A stretch of 64,000 bases of DNA from Rhodoferax potami (GCF_032193765.1 NZ_JAVBIJ010000002.1:1-64000), one strand, 5' to 3'; positions 27,421 to 36,969 are shown, counted from the stretch's first letter. Notes: generated by a model from the sequence alone, not told the origin. Made by a program: numbers and translations.

Positions 27421-29522
27421 TGCGTGTTGAAGAGATGCCCCGCGAACTATTACCAACCTTGTTGCGCCTATGCTACCTCATGCAGGTCGAGGTTGATGCG
27501 GTAGCACTCACAGAAGTTGTTTCAAAGTCATTTACGGATCAAACGATGCGAGATCCAACTAGCCTTCTTAGTGCAATTGGAAATGGGATGGGCTATGGAT
27601 CAATACGTTTAATCCAAAAACCAGATCAGACGCTTGCTCCACTTTTAGTGAGGTTAAACGATGGCAGATGGGGAATACTGAGAGGCCGCAATTCTATCGG
27701 CCATTGGATAGTCGAGTGTCTTGATCTCCAATCTAACAATTGGACATTAAACAGCTATAGCGATGAAAAATCTTTCAAGAGCTTTTTGTTTGAAAAAATT
27801 AGCAAAATTGATAAACCTAAGAGTAGTGTTTTTAGACTCGTATGTGAAAAGCTAAAAGAAAACAAGAAATCGGTTGTCAGTCTTTTAATTGCCGGGCTAA
27901 CAATTAACGTGCTTGTCATTGCAACTTCGTTGTATAGCATGCATGTCTATGATCGTGTGGTACCAACTGGTGCAAGCTCAACATTATTAGTTTTAACAAT
28001 AGGCGTTTGTGCTTCTATTATATTGGAGCTTATAGTTAGACACGTGAGGTCTAACTTGTTTACCGAATTGGCATCAGATATTGATTCAGCTCTAGCAAAA
28101 GATGTTTACAACAGGTTTCTCTCGCTACGCCTAGACCAACTGCCTCAGAGCGTTGGGGGGCTAGCTTCTCAGCTTCGTGGTTATGAGAGCGTTCGTACAT
28201 TTTTTACAGGAACATCCTCCCAGTTACTAACTGACCTGCCCTTCATCCTAGTATTTGCTATTTCAATTCTGATTATTGGTGGAAAACTTGTCTTCATTCC
28301 GCTCACATTCTTAATCATTTCTCTTGTCCTTGGGGTTTTGTCGTCTAACGAGAGTACACGAATGGCACTTATTGGATATCAAGCGACGAATCAGAAGATG
28401 GGCCTACTAGTTGAGACTGTCGAAGGAGCTGAAACAATAAAGGCCGGCCAGGGTGGGTGGCGAATGCTGTCGCGATGGCTAAAGGTAACTGCTGATTCTC
28501 AAAAGTCTGAGTTTTCAATCAAGAAATCGACTGAGTGGTATCAACATGTTGCCTCAACATTTCATCAACTGTCATATGTTCTTATAATTGCCGCTGGCGC
28601 ACTTGTGGTCGGCCAAGGTGATTTAACGCAAGGTGGACTTATAGCAGTTAGTATTCTGTCGGGGCGTTTGCTTTCATGTATCGCGCTGATACCAGGATTT
28701 ATTAGTCAGCTTAATCAAACAAGAGTTGCTATACAAGGTATCGATAAGTTATGGTCCATGAAAGATGACCATGATGGGTTACCTCAGCCCGTTGTCTTGC
28801 AAGGGATTGCCGGGAAATACAAATTGAGCTCAGTTGAATTCGCCTATGGCGGAAAACCTGTTCTAAATATACCTAATCTACAAATTTCCAGCGGATCAAA
28901 AGTAGGCGTAATAGGCCCGATTGGAGCAGGGAAAACCTCCCTGATCCGTCTTCTTTCTGGAATGTACAAGCCACAGTTTGGCAAGGTCTTGCTTGATGAT
29001 ATCGATATATCAATCCTGTCAAAACCGGTTTTATCTATGCACACCGCCTTTGTGGCTCAAGATGCTCGCCTATTTGCCGGGACGTTAAAGGACAATTTGA
29101 TTTTGGGCATTATTGATCCAGGCGATCAATTTATTTATGAGGTTGCAAAAAAAACAGGGCTTTATGATTCGGTGTTAATGACTCATGAGAAAGGCTTATA
29201 TCAAGAGGTCTACGAGGGTGGTACTGGCTTGTCAATTGGGCAGCGGCAGTTAGTCCACTTTACACGCGCATTCATGCGCAATCGATCTGTTTGGTTACTC
29301 GATGAACCAACTGCCTCAATGGATTCAGAATCAGAAAAAAGGGCGATTGAAGCGTTAAAGAGTACTATAAAAAAAGAGGACACTTTAATCGTGATCTCTC
29401 ACAAATTAGATCTGCTATTGTTAGTCGATAGACTCATTGTCATTGTGAAGAATCAAATTGTCTTGGATGGCGAACGAGACTTAGTGCTTAGACATTTGAA
29501 AGATCAGCATGTAAATATTTAA
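27420..29522 (+). CDS. Type I secretion ABC exporter with degenerate C39-like domain
   Basis: A 700-residue inner-membrane ABC exporter. The first ~130 residues resemble a C39 peptidase-like domain but no catalytic Cys near the N-terminus or His/Asp pattern is evident, as in CLD-type exporters (HlyB/LapB-like) that bind rather than cut the substrate. A transmembrane domain follows (about residues 150-430). The nucleotide-binding domain has Walker A GPIGAGKTSLIRLLSG, signature LSIGQRQLVHF and Walker B VWLLDEPTASMD. ATG 27420 overlaps the tolC stop. Likely forms a complex with the preceding TolC and the following HlyD-type protein. The exported substrate gene is not in the window. Confidence 0.95.
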   Translation: MRVEEMPRELLPTLLRLCYLMQVEVDAVALTEVVSKSFTDQTMRDPTSLLSAIGNGMGYGSIRLIQKPDQTLAPLLVRLNDGRWGILRGRNSIGHWIVECLDLQSNNWTLNSYSDEKSFKSFLFEKISKIDKPKSSVFRLVCEKLKENKKSVVSLLIAGLTINVLVIATSLYSMHVYDRVVPTGASSTLLVLTIGVCASIILELIVRHVRSNLFTELASDIDSALAKDVYNRFLSLRLDQLPQSVGGLASQLRGYESVRTFFTGTSSQLLTDLPFILVFAISILIIGGKLVFIPLTFLIISLVLGVLSSNESTRMALIGYQATNQKMGLLVETVEGAETIKAGQGGWRMLSRWLKVTADSQKSEFSIKKSTEWYQHVASTFHQLSYVLIIAAGALVVGQGDLTQGGLIAVSILSGRLLSCIALIPGFISQLNQTRVAIQGIDKLWSMKDDHDGLPQPVVLQGIAGKYKLSSVEFAYGGKPVLNIPNLQISSGSKVGVIGPIGAGKTSLIRLLSGMYKPQFGKVLLDDIDISILSKPVLSMHTAFVAQDARLFAGTLKDNLILGIIDPGDQFIYEVAKKTGLYDSVLMTHEKGLYQEVYEGGTGLSIGQRQLVHFTRAFMRNRSVWLLDEPTASMDSESEKRAIEALKSTIKKEDTLIVISHKLDLLLLVDRLIVIVKNQIVLDGERDLVLRHLKDQHVNI

Positions 29523-29545
29523 AATCACCAATAGAACTATAAATC

Positions 29546-30700
29546 ATGATTAAAAATTTCAATCATCTATCAGTGGTTTTTATATCATTTCTCTGTATTG
29601 TAGTATTCTTCGGGTGGACTACAATTTTTGATATAGATGAAACAATTCGTGCGCGCGGACAAGTTATTCCCAGTGCAAAGAATCAATTGGTCCAAAGCGC
29701 GGATGGTGGAGTATTGGCCGAACTGTTAGTGCATGAAGGTCAACATATTGAAGAAGGTCAGCTCTTAGCTACATTCGAGCCTGAGCGCCCCAGAGCTGCA
29801 GTATCTGAGTTGAACAGTAGGATGGCCGCAATAAAATCAGCACTAGCTAGAGCTCGAGCTGAGGCAAGAGGTTCTCCTTTGGATTTTGGAACCGAATTCG
29901 ATGAGTATCAGGGTTTTGTTTCAACACAGACAGAACTTTACAAGCAGAAGCTGGCGACTCTCTTTACTGAGCTTGATACACTCAAATCTGTACTCGACAC
30001 TGCTAATGATGAATTGGCTGTTAATCAGCAACTTCTACAAAGTGGAGATATCAGTGCTTTAGAGGTGAGCCGCTCGAAAAGACAGGTTCGAGAGATTGTT
30101 GGAAAAATAGAGGCCTCCAAACAGAAGTATCGTCAGGATGCCAGATTGGAGATAGTGAAATTGGAAGAGGATTTAGCGCAAATCCGCTCAAAACTGCTAG
30201 AGCGTGTCAGTGTACTTGACCATACTAGGGTAACGTCTCCAGCTTCTGGTATTGTAAAGTCCCTACGAATAAATACCATTGGTGGTGTCTTGCGTGCCGG
30301 TGACGAAATCTTACAGATATCCCCGACAGAGGGTGGCGTCATAGTGGAGGCAAAAATAAATCCTTCAGATATCGGACGTCTTTTAATAGGACACATTGCA
30401 GTCATAAGACTAGATGCGTATGATTATTCGTCATATAGTTCTTTGACAGGAAAAGTTGTCCACATCAGCTCTGATACGTTGACCGACCAGGCAGTAGCCA
30501 ACGGGCAAGCATCCACCTATTATCGTGTAAACATTCGGTTTGATGATCCTGATATCCAATCGAACTTGTTACTTAAAAACATGGAAATAAAGCCGGGAAT
30601 GACCAGCACCATTGATATTATGGTTGGCAAGCGCTCATTGTTTGAATATATCTTCAAACCTTTTGCAAGGGCTTTCAGAGGCGCACTTTCGGAGCGTTAA
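29546..30700 (+). CDS. HlyD-family periplasmic adaptor
   Basis: A 384-residue membrane-fusion protein linking the ABC exporter to the outer-membrane channel. One N-terminal transmembrane segment (VVFISFLCIVVFFGWTTIF), a lipoyl-like half RARGQVIPSAKNQLVQSADG, a long coiled coil (about 85-225), the second lipoyl-like half TRVTSPASGIVKSLRI and a beta-barrel ending KPGMTSTIDIMVGKRSLFEY, which is the HlyD family signature region. It lies 23 bp after the ABC gene on the same strand. Confidence 0.95.
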   Translation: MIKNFNHLSVVFISFLCIVVFFGWTTIFDIDETIRARGQVIPSAKNQLVQSADGGVLAELLVHEGQHIEEGQLLATFEPERPRAAVSELNSRMAAIKSALARARAEARGSPLDFGTEFDEYQGFVSTQTELYKQKLATLFTELDTLKSVLDTANDELAVNQQLLQSGDISALEVSRSKRQVREIVGKIEASKQKYRQDARLEIVKLEEDLAQIRSKLLERVSVLDHTRVTSPASGIVKSLRINTIGGVLRAGDEILQISPTEGGVIVEAKINPSDIGRLLIGHIAVIRLDAYDYSSYSSLTGKVVHISSDTLTDQAVANGQASTYYRVNIRFDDPDIQSNLLLKNMEIKPGMTSTIDIMVGKRSLFEYIFKPFARAFRGALSER

Positions 30701-30704
30701 CATT

Positions 30705-31580
30705 ATGTTCAAACTCATTTTTGCTGTAATTTTTTCGTTTTTGACTTACGGCTGTCAGTCAGTCGATGTCAGCGCTTCTCTGGTGCTAGCTAGTAGCGCT
30801 CTTGAGTCTCCGCAGGACCAACGTGACAAGCACAAGTTGGATGTCAATAGGTCGCTCGCCACCGCGTTTGAGTTAATGAAAGTTGGCGAGTACGATACTG
30901 CGTCAATCATTCTTGAAGAAGCATATTTACTAGATCCGGATAACCCGTGGGTTCAATTAAATTTAGGGTTTATCTGGCAGAAATCTGGTCACCTTGATAA
31001 GGCTCGAAAAGCGTATTTGTATGTTCAGAATTATGCTGATTCTGATACGTTATTTTCCGGGAAACAGCTTGGCCCGGTACAAAGTCTATCGTTGAGAAAC
31101 ATTGCTCTGCATAACATAAAGTCTCTTGAGGCTCTCATAGACGAAAATCAAGATGTTGTTATGGTTATTGCTCCTAATCATCCAGAAATTGATCCGCTAG
31201 TGCCCAGCGAGTCGGAATTGTGTGATGCGCTCACCAATTGGAAACAAGCTTGGGAAGCCGCCAATATGCATGACTATTTTTCAATGTACATTTCTAGCTT
31301 TTCGGGAAAATTTAAAAGTCACTTTGCTTGGCGGGAAAACCGATTGTCTATTGTGCCTAACTCAAAAAACATAAGAATTAGTATTGGCGGCGAAATAATT
31401 GAATTTATTAATAGTGATTTGGCATCTATTACTTTCTTCCAGTCATATGATTCGCTTGGCTATTCAGATAGGGGGTGTAAAATGATTGTATTTTCACGGA
31501 GCTCCGGCAAGTGGTTGATCGTGAGTGAGACATTTAAACTAGGTGCAGTCGATCCGTCAGAATGTAAGTCGCGGTTCTAG
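30705..31580 (+). CDS. TPR lipoprotein with NTF2-like C-terminal domain
   Basis: ATG 30705 follows the hlyD-like stop by 4 bp. The N-terminus MFKLIFAVIFSFLTYGCQS is a probable lipoprotein signal with Cys17 as lipidation site, although the -2 Tyr is unusual. Residues about 45-110 hold tetratricopeptide repeats (ATAFELMKVGEYDTASIILEEAYLLDP, then VQLNLGFIWQKSGHLDKARKAY). The C-terminal half (LTNWKQAWEAANMHDYFSMY onward) fits an NTF2-like domain as in Cds6-type proteins. Position suggests an accessory secretion role, for example in assembly or retention of the substrate; that is inference. Confidence 0.75.
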   Translation: MFKLIFAVIFSFLTYGCQSVDVSASLVLASSALESPQDQRDKHKLDVNRSLATAFELMKVGEYDTASIILEEAYLLDPDNPWVQLNLGFIWQKSGHLDKARKAYLYVQNYADSDTLFSGKQLGPVQSLSLRNIALHNIKSLEALIDENQDVVMVIAPNHPEIDPLVPSESELCDALTNWKQAWEAANMHDYFSMYISSFSGKFKSHFAWRENRLSIVPNSKNIRISIGGEIIEFINSDLASITFFQSYDSLGYSDRGCKMIVFSRSSGKWLIVSETFKLGAVDPSECKSRF

Positions 31581-32107
31581 TTAGATTCTAATTACGAATT
31601 AAAGGATTAATGCAATACACACTGCTGTGTATCCATTCTCTTGAATCAATGTTACTTTATTGCTCTAGTACCAATGTTGGATTCGTGCAAATTTCTGCGT
31701 GAATTGTACTGCACTCCATTTTTTGCACATGAACTGAAAGTCAATGGTGACGTTTAGTCGCTATTTACCTTGTGCTTGCGTTGGCTGCCATGTTGTGGAT
31801 GCATATTCCGGATTCGGGGGAGACGGTTCGGGGCCGTGCGATCGAAATGCTTCCATGTTATCGGTCTTCGTTGACTGTTTTGTATTAATGAATGCATGCC
31901 TCGATGTACGGCACATTTCAATATGCGTGGTCGGCCGGGTTATGGCTTTTTGCCTTGACTGTCTTTGTATTGGCGATAATTGTCGAATCGAAACCCATGT
32001 TGTTCGTAGAAAAGGAATGTGAATATTGCGAGTGCAAACGCGAAGTAGCGGCCAGGGTGGATTTTTTAATCACGAAGTCCATGTCATGAAACTTAAACAT
32101 GGTGCTG
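31581..32107. other. AT-rich intergenic stretch with an uncertain 65-codon frame
   Basis: A frame at 31892-32089 (+) starting MHASMYGTFQYAWSAGLWLFALTV would give one transmembrane segment followed by a Cys/Glu-rich tail. A separate hydrophobic stretch (LVAIYLVLALAAMLWMH) lies upstream in another frame directly after a stop. Together they look like a decayed small membrane protein gene. No ribosome-binding site decides the matter. Confidence 0.35.
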
Positions 32108-32113
32108 TAATTT

Positions 32114-33732
32114 GTTGTCCCTGCAAAACCCCTGCAACCCGCATGAACGCTTGTGATCTGGGGTGATTCCGGATGGTCAGAACTCTCAAATAGATATTCA
32201 ATGGAGTCTGTTTTCTGGGAGTTTTTGAAAGCAGCGCCATGACCGATGACTTTTTCCGCAACCGCCTGGATCAGATGATCGATTTGCGCCACCCTCTGGC
32301 GGTGCTTGCTAACCGCATGCCTTGGCAAGAGATCGAAGCCTCCCTCGTCCAGCGCTGGGCACGCCAGGTCAAGTCTGGCAAGAAGATAGAAGACTTGGAC
32401 TTGTTTGGTCCGGTCTCGGCCGTTGCCGGTGGCGGCGTCTCCAATGCCGGCCGTCCCCGTCTGCCCACCCGGTTAATGGTTGCCTTGCTGTACCTCAAGC
32501 ATGCGTTCAATGAGAGCGACGAGGACGTGATCCAGCGCTGGGGTGAGACCCCCACTTGGCAGTACTTTTCTGGCAACGAATACTTTGAACACCAGTGGCC
32601 GTGCGACCCGACACAACTGGGGCGCTTTCGTAAAGCTCTGGGCGAAGAAGGCGTGGAAGAACTGCTGGCCCGCACCATGGAAGTGGCGGTCACCCTCAAG
32701 CTGATTGCCAAGAAAGAATTGACCCGCATGATCGTGGACTCCACGGTGCAAGAAAAAGCTGTGGCACATCCCACCGACAGCAAGCTGCTGGAGACCGCCC
32801 GATCCAAGGTGGTCGAGTTGGCCAAAGCCAATGGCATCGAGCTCAAACAGACCTACGCCAAAGAAGGCCAACTGCTGGGCTACAAGGCTGGGCGCTATGC
32901 CCATGCCCGCCAGTTCAAGCGCATGCGCAAAGCCATCAAACGCCAGCGCACCATCGTTGGACGGCTGCAGCGCGAGGTGGCTCGCAAGATGACCACGCTC
33001 AGCCAAGCCATACAAGAGACCTTGGGCCAGACCTTGGACAAGGCCAAACGCTTGGTCACGCAGACCGGCAGTCGCAAGGCAGTGGACAACCGCGCCAAGC
33101 TCTACAGCTGGCATGCGCCCGAGGTGGAGTGCATCTCAAAAGGCAAGAGCCGCAATCCGTACGAGTTCGGCGTGAAGGTGGGTCTGGCCATGACGCTCAA
33201 GGGCAATTTGATCGTGGGAGCCAGGAGCTTTCCCGGTAACCCGTATGACGGGCACACCATGCACGAGCAGATCGAGCAAAGCGCTATCCTGATGCAAGGC
33301 TTGGGGGTCAAGCCCGAGGTGGTGTACGCAGACTTGGGCTACCGGGGTGTGGACAAAGACAACCCGGACATTGAGATCAAACACCGGGGCAAGGACAAGC
33401 GGTTGACCGATGAAGAGCGCAGACTGCTCAAACGGCGCCAAGCGATCGAGCCGATCATCGGGCACCTCAAAGCGGATCACCGCATGGACCGCTGCCACCT
33501 CAAAGGCTCAGCAGGCGATGCACTGCACGCGGTGCTGTGCGCGGCGGGCTACAACATCCGCTGGCTGCTGCGGATGATCGCCCGGAAAGGCCTGGGCCTT
33601 TTGTTGTGCCTGCTGCAGGTGAGCGGTTTGACGGGCTTGTTTGAGAAATTGGCCAAAATCATCGGCCTCAACCGACTGCAAGGCTCAGATCGGCGCTGGG
33701 GGGTGGCTTGAAGTGAATTTTGCAGGGACGAC
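32114..33732 (+). mobile_element. ISa copy C
   Basis: Complete 1619-bp copy in plus orientation with left end GTTGTCCCTGCAAAA and right end TTTTGCAGGGACGAC. Inner flank TAATTT, outer flank TAAAGA; the outer flank equals that of copy B, making it the right arm of the proposed composite transposon. Confidence 0.95.
32239..33711 (+). CDS. ISa transposase (copy C)
   Basis: Intact 490-residue IS5/IS1182-type transposase, same protein as copies B, D and F. The ATG lies 125 bp inside the left terminal repeat, after a leader that itself contains no other frame. Confidence 0.94.
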   Translation: MTDDFFRNRLDQMIDLRHPLAVLANRMPWQEIEASLVQRWARQVKSGKKIEDLDLFGPVSAVAGGGVSNAGRPRLPTRLMVALLYLKHAFNESDEDVIQRWGETPTWQYFSGNEYFEHQWPCDPTQLGRFRKALGEEGVEELLARTMEVAVTLKLIAKKELTRMIVDSTVQEKAVAHPTDSKLLETARSKVVELAKANGIELKQTYAKEGQLLGYKAGRYAHARQFKRMRKAIKRQRTIVGRLQREVARKMTTLSQAIQETLGQTLDKAKRLVTQTGSRKAVDNRAKLYSWHAPEVECISKGKSRNPYEFGVKVGLAMTLKGNLIVGARSFPGNPYDGHTMHEQIEQSAILMQGLGVKPEVVYADLGYRGVDKDNPDIEIKHRGKDKRLTDEERRLLKRRQAIEPIIGHLKADHRMDRCHLKGSAGDALHAVLCAAGYNIRWLLRMIARKGLGLLLCLLQVSGLTGLFEKLAKIIGLNRLQGSDRRWGVA

Positions 33733-33863
33733 TAAAGAAATGAACTAACGCTTTTGTTTGTTTTTTTAAAGATATTTCATTAAATTACATGCAGCAAAAG
33801 TGATCTGTGAATCAACAGTGTCTCCTGACAGGCTGTTTTACACTAATCTCCAAAGCTTGTGCT

Positions 33864-34472
33864 ATGACCGAAAAACGCGACGTATTAACGACTCAACAGG
33901 CAGCAATTATTTTAGGTTTGTCAACCACCTCTGTTCAGAAGATGGCCACTAAAGGTGAGTTGGCTGGATGGATTACCCCTGGTGGTCACCGCAGGATCTT
34001 TCGTAGCAGTGTGGAACAACTGCTTGACTCACGCAAAAAAGGTTTAGCAGGCGTTACCGGCAGACTAACTCTACGCATCCTCTTGCTTGAAGACGATCAT
34101 GTGCAAATAGCATCGTTTAAAGCCATTTTGAGGCGTATGGGTCATTGTGTTGAGCTTGCCATTGTGAATCCTGCAACACAAGCGATCGATTTGATCCTTG
34201 CTTTTCAGCCTGATCTGTTAGTCATGAATATTGACTCAGAACTGGTTGATGGGTTTAGGTTAGCGCAGGCAATTGAAGATGAATTTGGAATGAAAGGCCC
34301 CGATGTAATTGGTCTGACGTCCCTTTCCCTCGAACAGTTTAAGAAACATAGCCACATACCTATGCGAGTCGTACGTTTTGAAAAGCAATTAAATGCCGAA
34401 CGACTATGTGGCTACTTGGATGCACTCACTGTTAAATTGCTGGGGGCGGATAAGCGTCCGGTAACAAGTTAA
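33864..34472 (+). CDS. HTH regulator with a pseudo-receiver domain
   Basis: The 202-residue product joins an excisionase/MerR-like DNA-binding domain (VLTTQQAAIILGLSTTSVQKMATKGELAGWITPGGHRRI, residues about 6-48) to a response-regulator-like receiver (ILLLEDDHVQIASFKAILRRMG onward). The acidic pair EDD is present, but the usual phospho-acceptor Asp is replaced by Asn in PDLLVMNIDSE, so phosphorylation is unlikely. A Lys near the end (RFEKQL) sits at the conserved position. ATG 33864 is chosen because the domain starts there. It lies just right of the composite transposon, so its relation to the secretion operon is by insertion only. Confidence 0.82.
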   Translation: MTEKRDVLTTQQAAIILGLSTTSVQKMATKGELAGWITPGGHRRIFRSSVEQLLDSRKKGLAGVTGRLTLRILLLEDDHVQIASFKAILRRMGHCVELAIVNPATQAIDLILAFQPDLLVMNIDSELVDGFRLAQAIEDEFGMKGPDVIGLTSLSLEQFKKHSHIPMRVVRFEKQLNAERLCGYLDALTVKLLGADKRPVTS

Positions 34473-34495
34473 TGTCATCGAGCTGACTTGCTGAC

Positions 34496-34858
34496 CTATG
34501 CCAAAGGGTTTCTGAAGGGTGTTTGCAGTAGCTCGTCACCCCTCGTGGGCAGATCCGGGTTAAGTTGGCAGTACACCTGTCCAAGAACAGTCTTGCCCAA
34601 AGGCTGTTTCTGATAACAGTCGCCGGCGTATAGCATGCCAAATCCCTGTGGCTTGCTGCGCAGAGCGTTCTCCATGCCGCGCTTGTCTTCATCGACCCAC
34701 TGTTCAACCTCAGATGGGTTGAGGTCGTAGGCCCGCGTGGCCTCTGAAATTGTGGCCTTACCTTGAATGGGGCCCAGGACCAGGGCCGTCTTTCTCTTGG
34801 CCGTCCAACGCTTGATGTGTAATAGCTCGGTGACTACCGTACTTGACGGCGCCGGCAA
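34496..34858 (-). pseudogene. Transposase OrfA-like fragment
   Basis: The first ~70 codons (HIKRWTAKRKTALVLGPIQG, ISEATRAYDLNPSEVEQWVDE, GMENALRSKP) match the helix-turn-helix leader of IS3-type OrfA/DUF1153 proteins. After RSKPQ the usual coiled coil is replaced by unrelated sequence, so the gene is truncated and fused to other DNA. No orfB follows. Confidence 0.6.
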
Positions 34859-35233
34859 TCAGATGCTGATGACGTCCAGGCGTTCCTGAGCTTGCATCGG
34901 GTCAAACTCACGGGGATCGAATTTCCCACCACAGTGATCCATCATGGACTGGTGTTCCGGGTGCTGTGGGTCACGGATGGCTTCCAGGAATTCTTCATAG
35001 CCTGGTGCACCGCCAATGTCCTCTGGTGGGCAGGCGTTTGCACCGGTGATGCACATTGCCGTTTCCAGTGGCACACCCAGATCCACGATGCGCTCCAGTT
35101 TGACCTTATGGGCCCAGAAGTCGCCATAGTCATAGACCCAGGTGAATGAAGCTGAACCTGCCAGGTAACCGGTCACTGTCCGGCGTTCTTGCGAACTGAT
35201 TGCAGGTACCAAAGAATGCGCCCTGATCAACAA
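34859..35233 (-). pseudogene. pRiA4b ORF-3-like protein, C-terminal part
   Basis: SFTWVYDYGDFWAHKVKLER, the ITGANACPPEDIGGAPGYEEF block and the HPEHQSMMDHCGGKFDPREFD end are characteristic of the plasmid pRiA4b ORF-3-like family (PF07929 type), found on plasmids and near transposase genes; the role is unknown. Only about 95 residues of the family remain. The first ~28 codons in this frame do not fit, so the 5' part was lost where IS66-like sequence begins at about 35240. Confidence 0.72.
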
Positions 35234-35350
35234 ACAGGACGGGGTCGGATATGGAAGAGACGCAGAGCGTGCTCAGGCGTGCAGTGTTGAGTGAACAGAC
35301 TTGGGCTGAGGTACTGGATCGTTTTGACCGCGCTGGATTGACGATAGATA

Positions 35351-36969
35351 GTTGTCCCTGCAAAACCCCTGCAACCCGCATGAACGCTTGTGATCTGGGG
35401 TGATTCCGGATGGTCAGAACTCTCAAATAGATATTCAATGGAGTCTGTTTTCTGGGAGTTTTTGAAAGCAGCGCCATGACCGATGACTTTTTCCGCAACC
35501 GCCTGGATCAGATGATCGATTTGCGCCACCCTCTGGCGGTGCTTGCTAACCGCATGCCTTGGCAAGAGATCGAAGCCTCCCTCGTCCAGCGCTGGGCACG
35601 CCAGGTCAAGTCTGGCAAGAAGATAGAAGACTTGGACTTGTTTGGTCCGGTCTCGGCCGTTGCCGGTGGCGGCGTCTCCAATGCCGGCCGTCCCCGTCTG
35701 CCCACCCGGTTAATGGTTGCCTTGCTGTACCTCAAGCATGCGTTCAATGAGAGCGACGAGGACGTGATCCAGCGCTGGGGTGAGACCCCCACTTGGCAGT
35801 ACTTTTCTGGCAACGAATACTTTGAACACCAGTGGCCGTGCGACCCGACACAACTGGGGCGCTTTCGTAAAGCTCTGGGCGAAGAAGGCGTGGAAGAACT
35901 GCTGGCCCGCACCATGGAAGTGGCGGTCACCCTCAAGCTGATTGCCAAGAAAGAATTGACCCGCATGATCGTGGACTCCACGGTGCAAGAAAAAGCTGTG
36001 GCACATCCCACCGACAGCAAGCTGCTGGAGACCGCCCGATCCAAGGTGGTCGAGTTGGCCAAAGCCAATGGCATCGAGCTCAAACAGACCTACGCCAAAG
36101 AAGGCCAACTGCTGGGCTACAAGGCTGGGCGCTATGCCCATGCCCGCCAGTTCAAGCGCATGCGCAAAGCCATCAAACGCCAGCGCACCATCGTTGGACG
36201 GCTGCAGCGCGAGGTGGCTCGCAAGATGACCACGCTCAGCCAAGCCATACAAGAGACCTTGGGCCAGACCTTGGACAAGGCCAAACGCTTGGTCACGCAG
36301 ACCGGCAGTCGCAAGGCAGTGGACAACCGCGCCAAGCTCTACAGCTGGCATGCGCCCGAGGTGGAGTGCATCTCAAAAGGCAAGAGCCGCAATCCGTACG
36401 AGTTCGGCGTGAAGGTGGGTCTGGCCATGACGCTCAAGGGCAATTTGATCGTGGGAGCCAGGAGCTTTCCCGGTAACCCGTATGACGGGCACACCATGCA
36501 CGAGCAGATCGAGCAAAGCGCTATCCTGATGCAAGGCTTGGGGGTCAAGCCCGAGGTGGTGTACGCAGACTTGGGCTACCGGGGTGTGGACAAAGACAAC
36601 CCGGACATTGAGATCAAACACCGGGGCAAGGACAAGCGGTTGACCGATGAAGAGCGCAGACTGCTCAAACGGCGCCAAGCGATCGAGCCGATCATCGGGC
36701 ACCTCAAAGCGGATCACCGCATGGACCGCTGCCACCTCAAAGGCTCAGCAGGCGATGCACTGCACGCGGTGCTGTGCGCGGCGGGCTACAACATCCGCTG
36801 GCTGCTGCGGATGATCGCCCGGAAAGGCCTGGGCCTTTTGTTGTGCCTGCTGCAGGTGAGCGGTTTGACGGGCTTGTTTGAGAAATTGGCCAAAATCATC
36901 GGCCTCAACCGACTGCAAGGCTCAGATCGGCGCTGGGGGGTGGCTTGAAGTGAATTTTGCAGGGACGAC
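35351..36969 (+). mobile_element. ISa copy D
   Basis: Complete 1619-bp copy with the direct duplication TAGATA at 35345-35350 and 36970-36975. Together with copy A it establishes 6 bp as the ISa duplication length. Confidence 0.96.
35476..36948 (+). CDS. ISa transposase (copy D)
   Basis: Intact 490-residue transposase identical at protein level to copies B, C and F. Confidence 0.94.
   Translation: MTDDFFRNRLDQMIDLRHPLAVLANRMPWQEIEASLVQRWARQVKSGKKIEDLDLFGPVSAVAGGGVSNAGRPRLPTRLMVALLYLKHAFNESDEDVIQRWGETPTWQYFSGNEYFEHQWPCDPTQLGRFRKALGEEGVEELLARTMEVAVTLKLIAKKELTRMIVDSTVQEKAVAHPTDSKLLETARSKVVELAKANGIELKQTYAKEGQLLGYKAGRYAHARQFKRMRKAIKRQRTIVGRLQREVARKMTTLSQAIQETLGQTLDKAKRLVTQTGSRKAVDNRAKLYSWHAPEVECISKGKSRNPYEFGVKVGLAMTLKGNLIVGARSFPGNPYDGHTMHEQIEQSAILMQGLGVKPEVVYADLGYRGVDKDNPDIEIKHRGKDKRLTDEERRLLKRRQAIEPIIGHLKADHRMDRCHLKGSAGDALHAVLCAAGYNIRWLLRMIARKGLGLLLCLLQVSGLTGLFEKLAKIIGLNRLQGSDRRWGVA

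Larger units (their letters stand above)
21948..33732. mobile_element. Candidate ISa-bounded composite transposon carrying a type I secretion operon
   Basis: ISa copies B (minus) and C (plus) face outward in inverted orientation. The six bases just outside the left end (21942-21947) and just outside the right end (33733-33738) are both TAAAGA, whereas the inner flanks (TACTAG and TAATTT) differ. ISa-A and ISa-D show that a single ISa makes a 6-bp duplication starting with TA. Matching outer flanks are the signature of one transposition of the whole 11.8-kb segment. Cargo: ISg, ISb copy 2, an ISa-like relic, and tolC, ABC exporter, hlyD-like and TPR lipoprotein genes. Confidence 0.75.

Noticed and set aside
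31744..32022. 92-codon Cys-rich frame after the TPR lipoprotein
   Set aside because: No ribosome-binding site, and other frames in the same place have the more protein-like hydrophobic segments.
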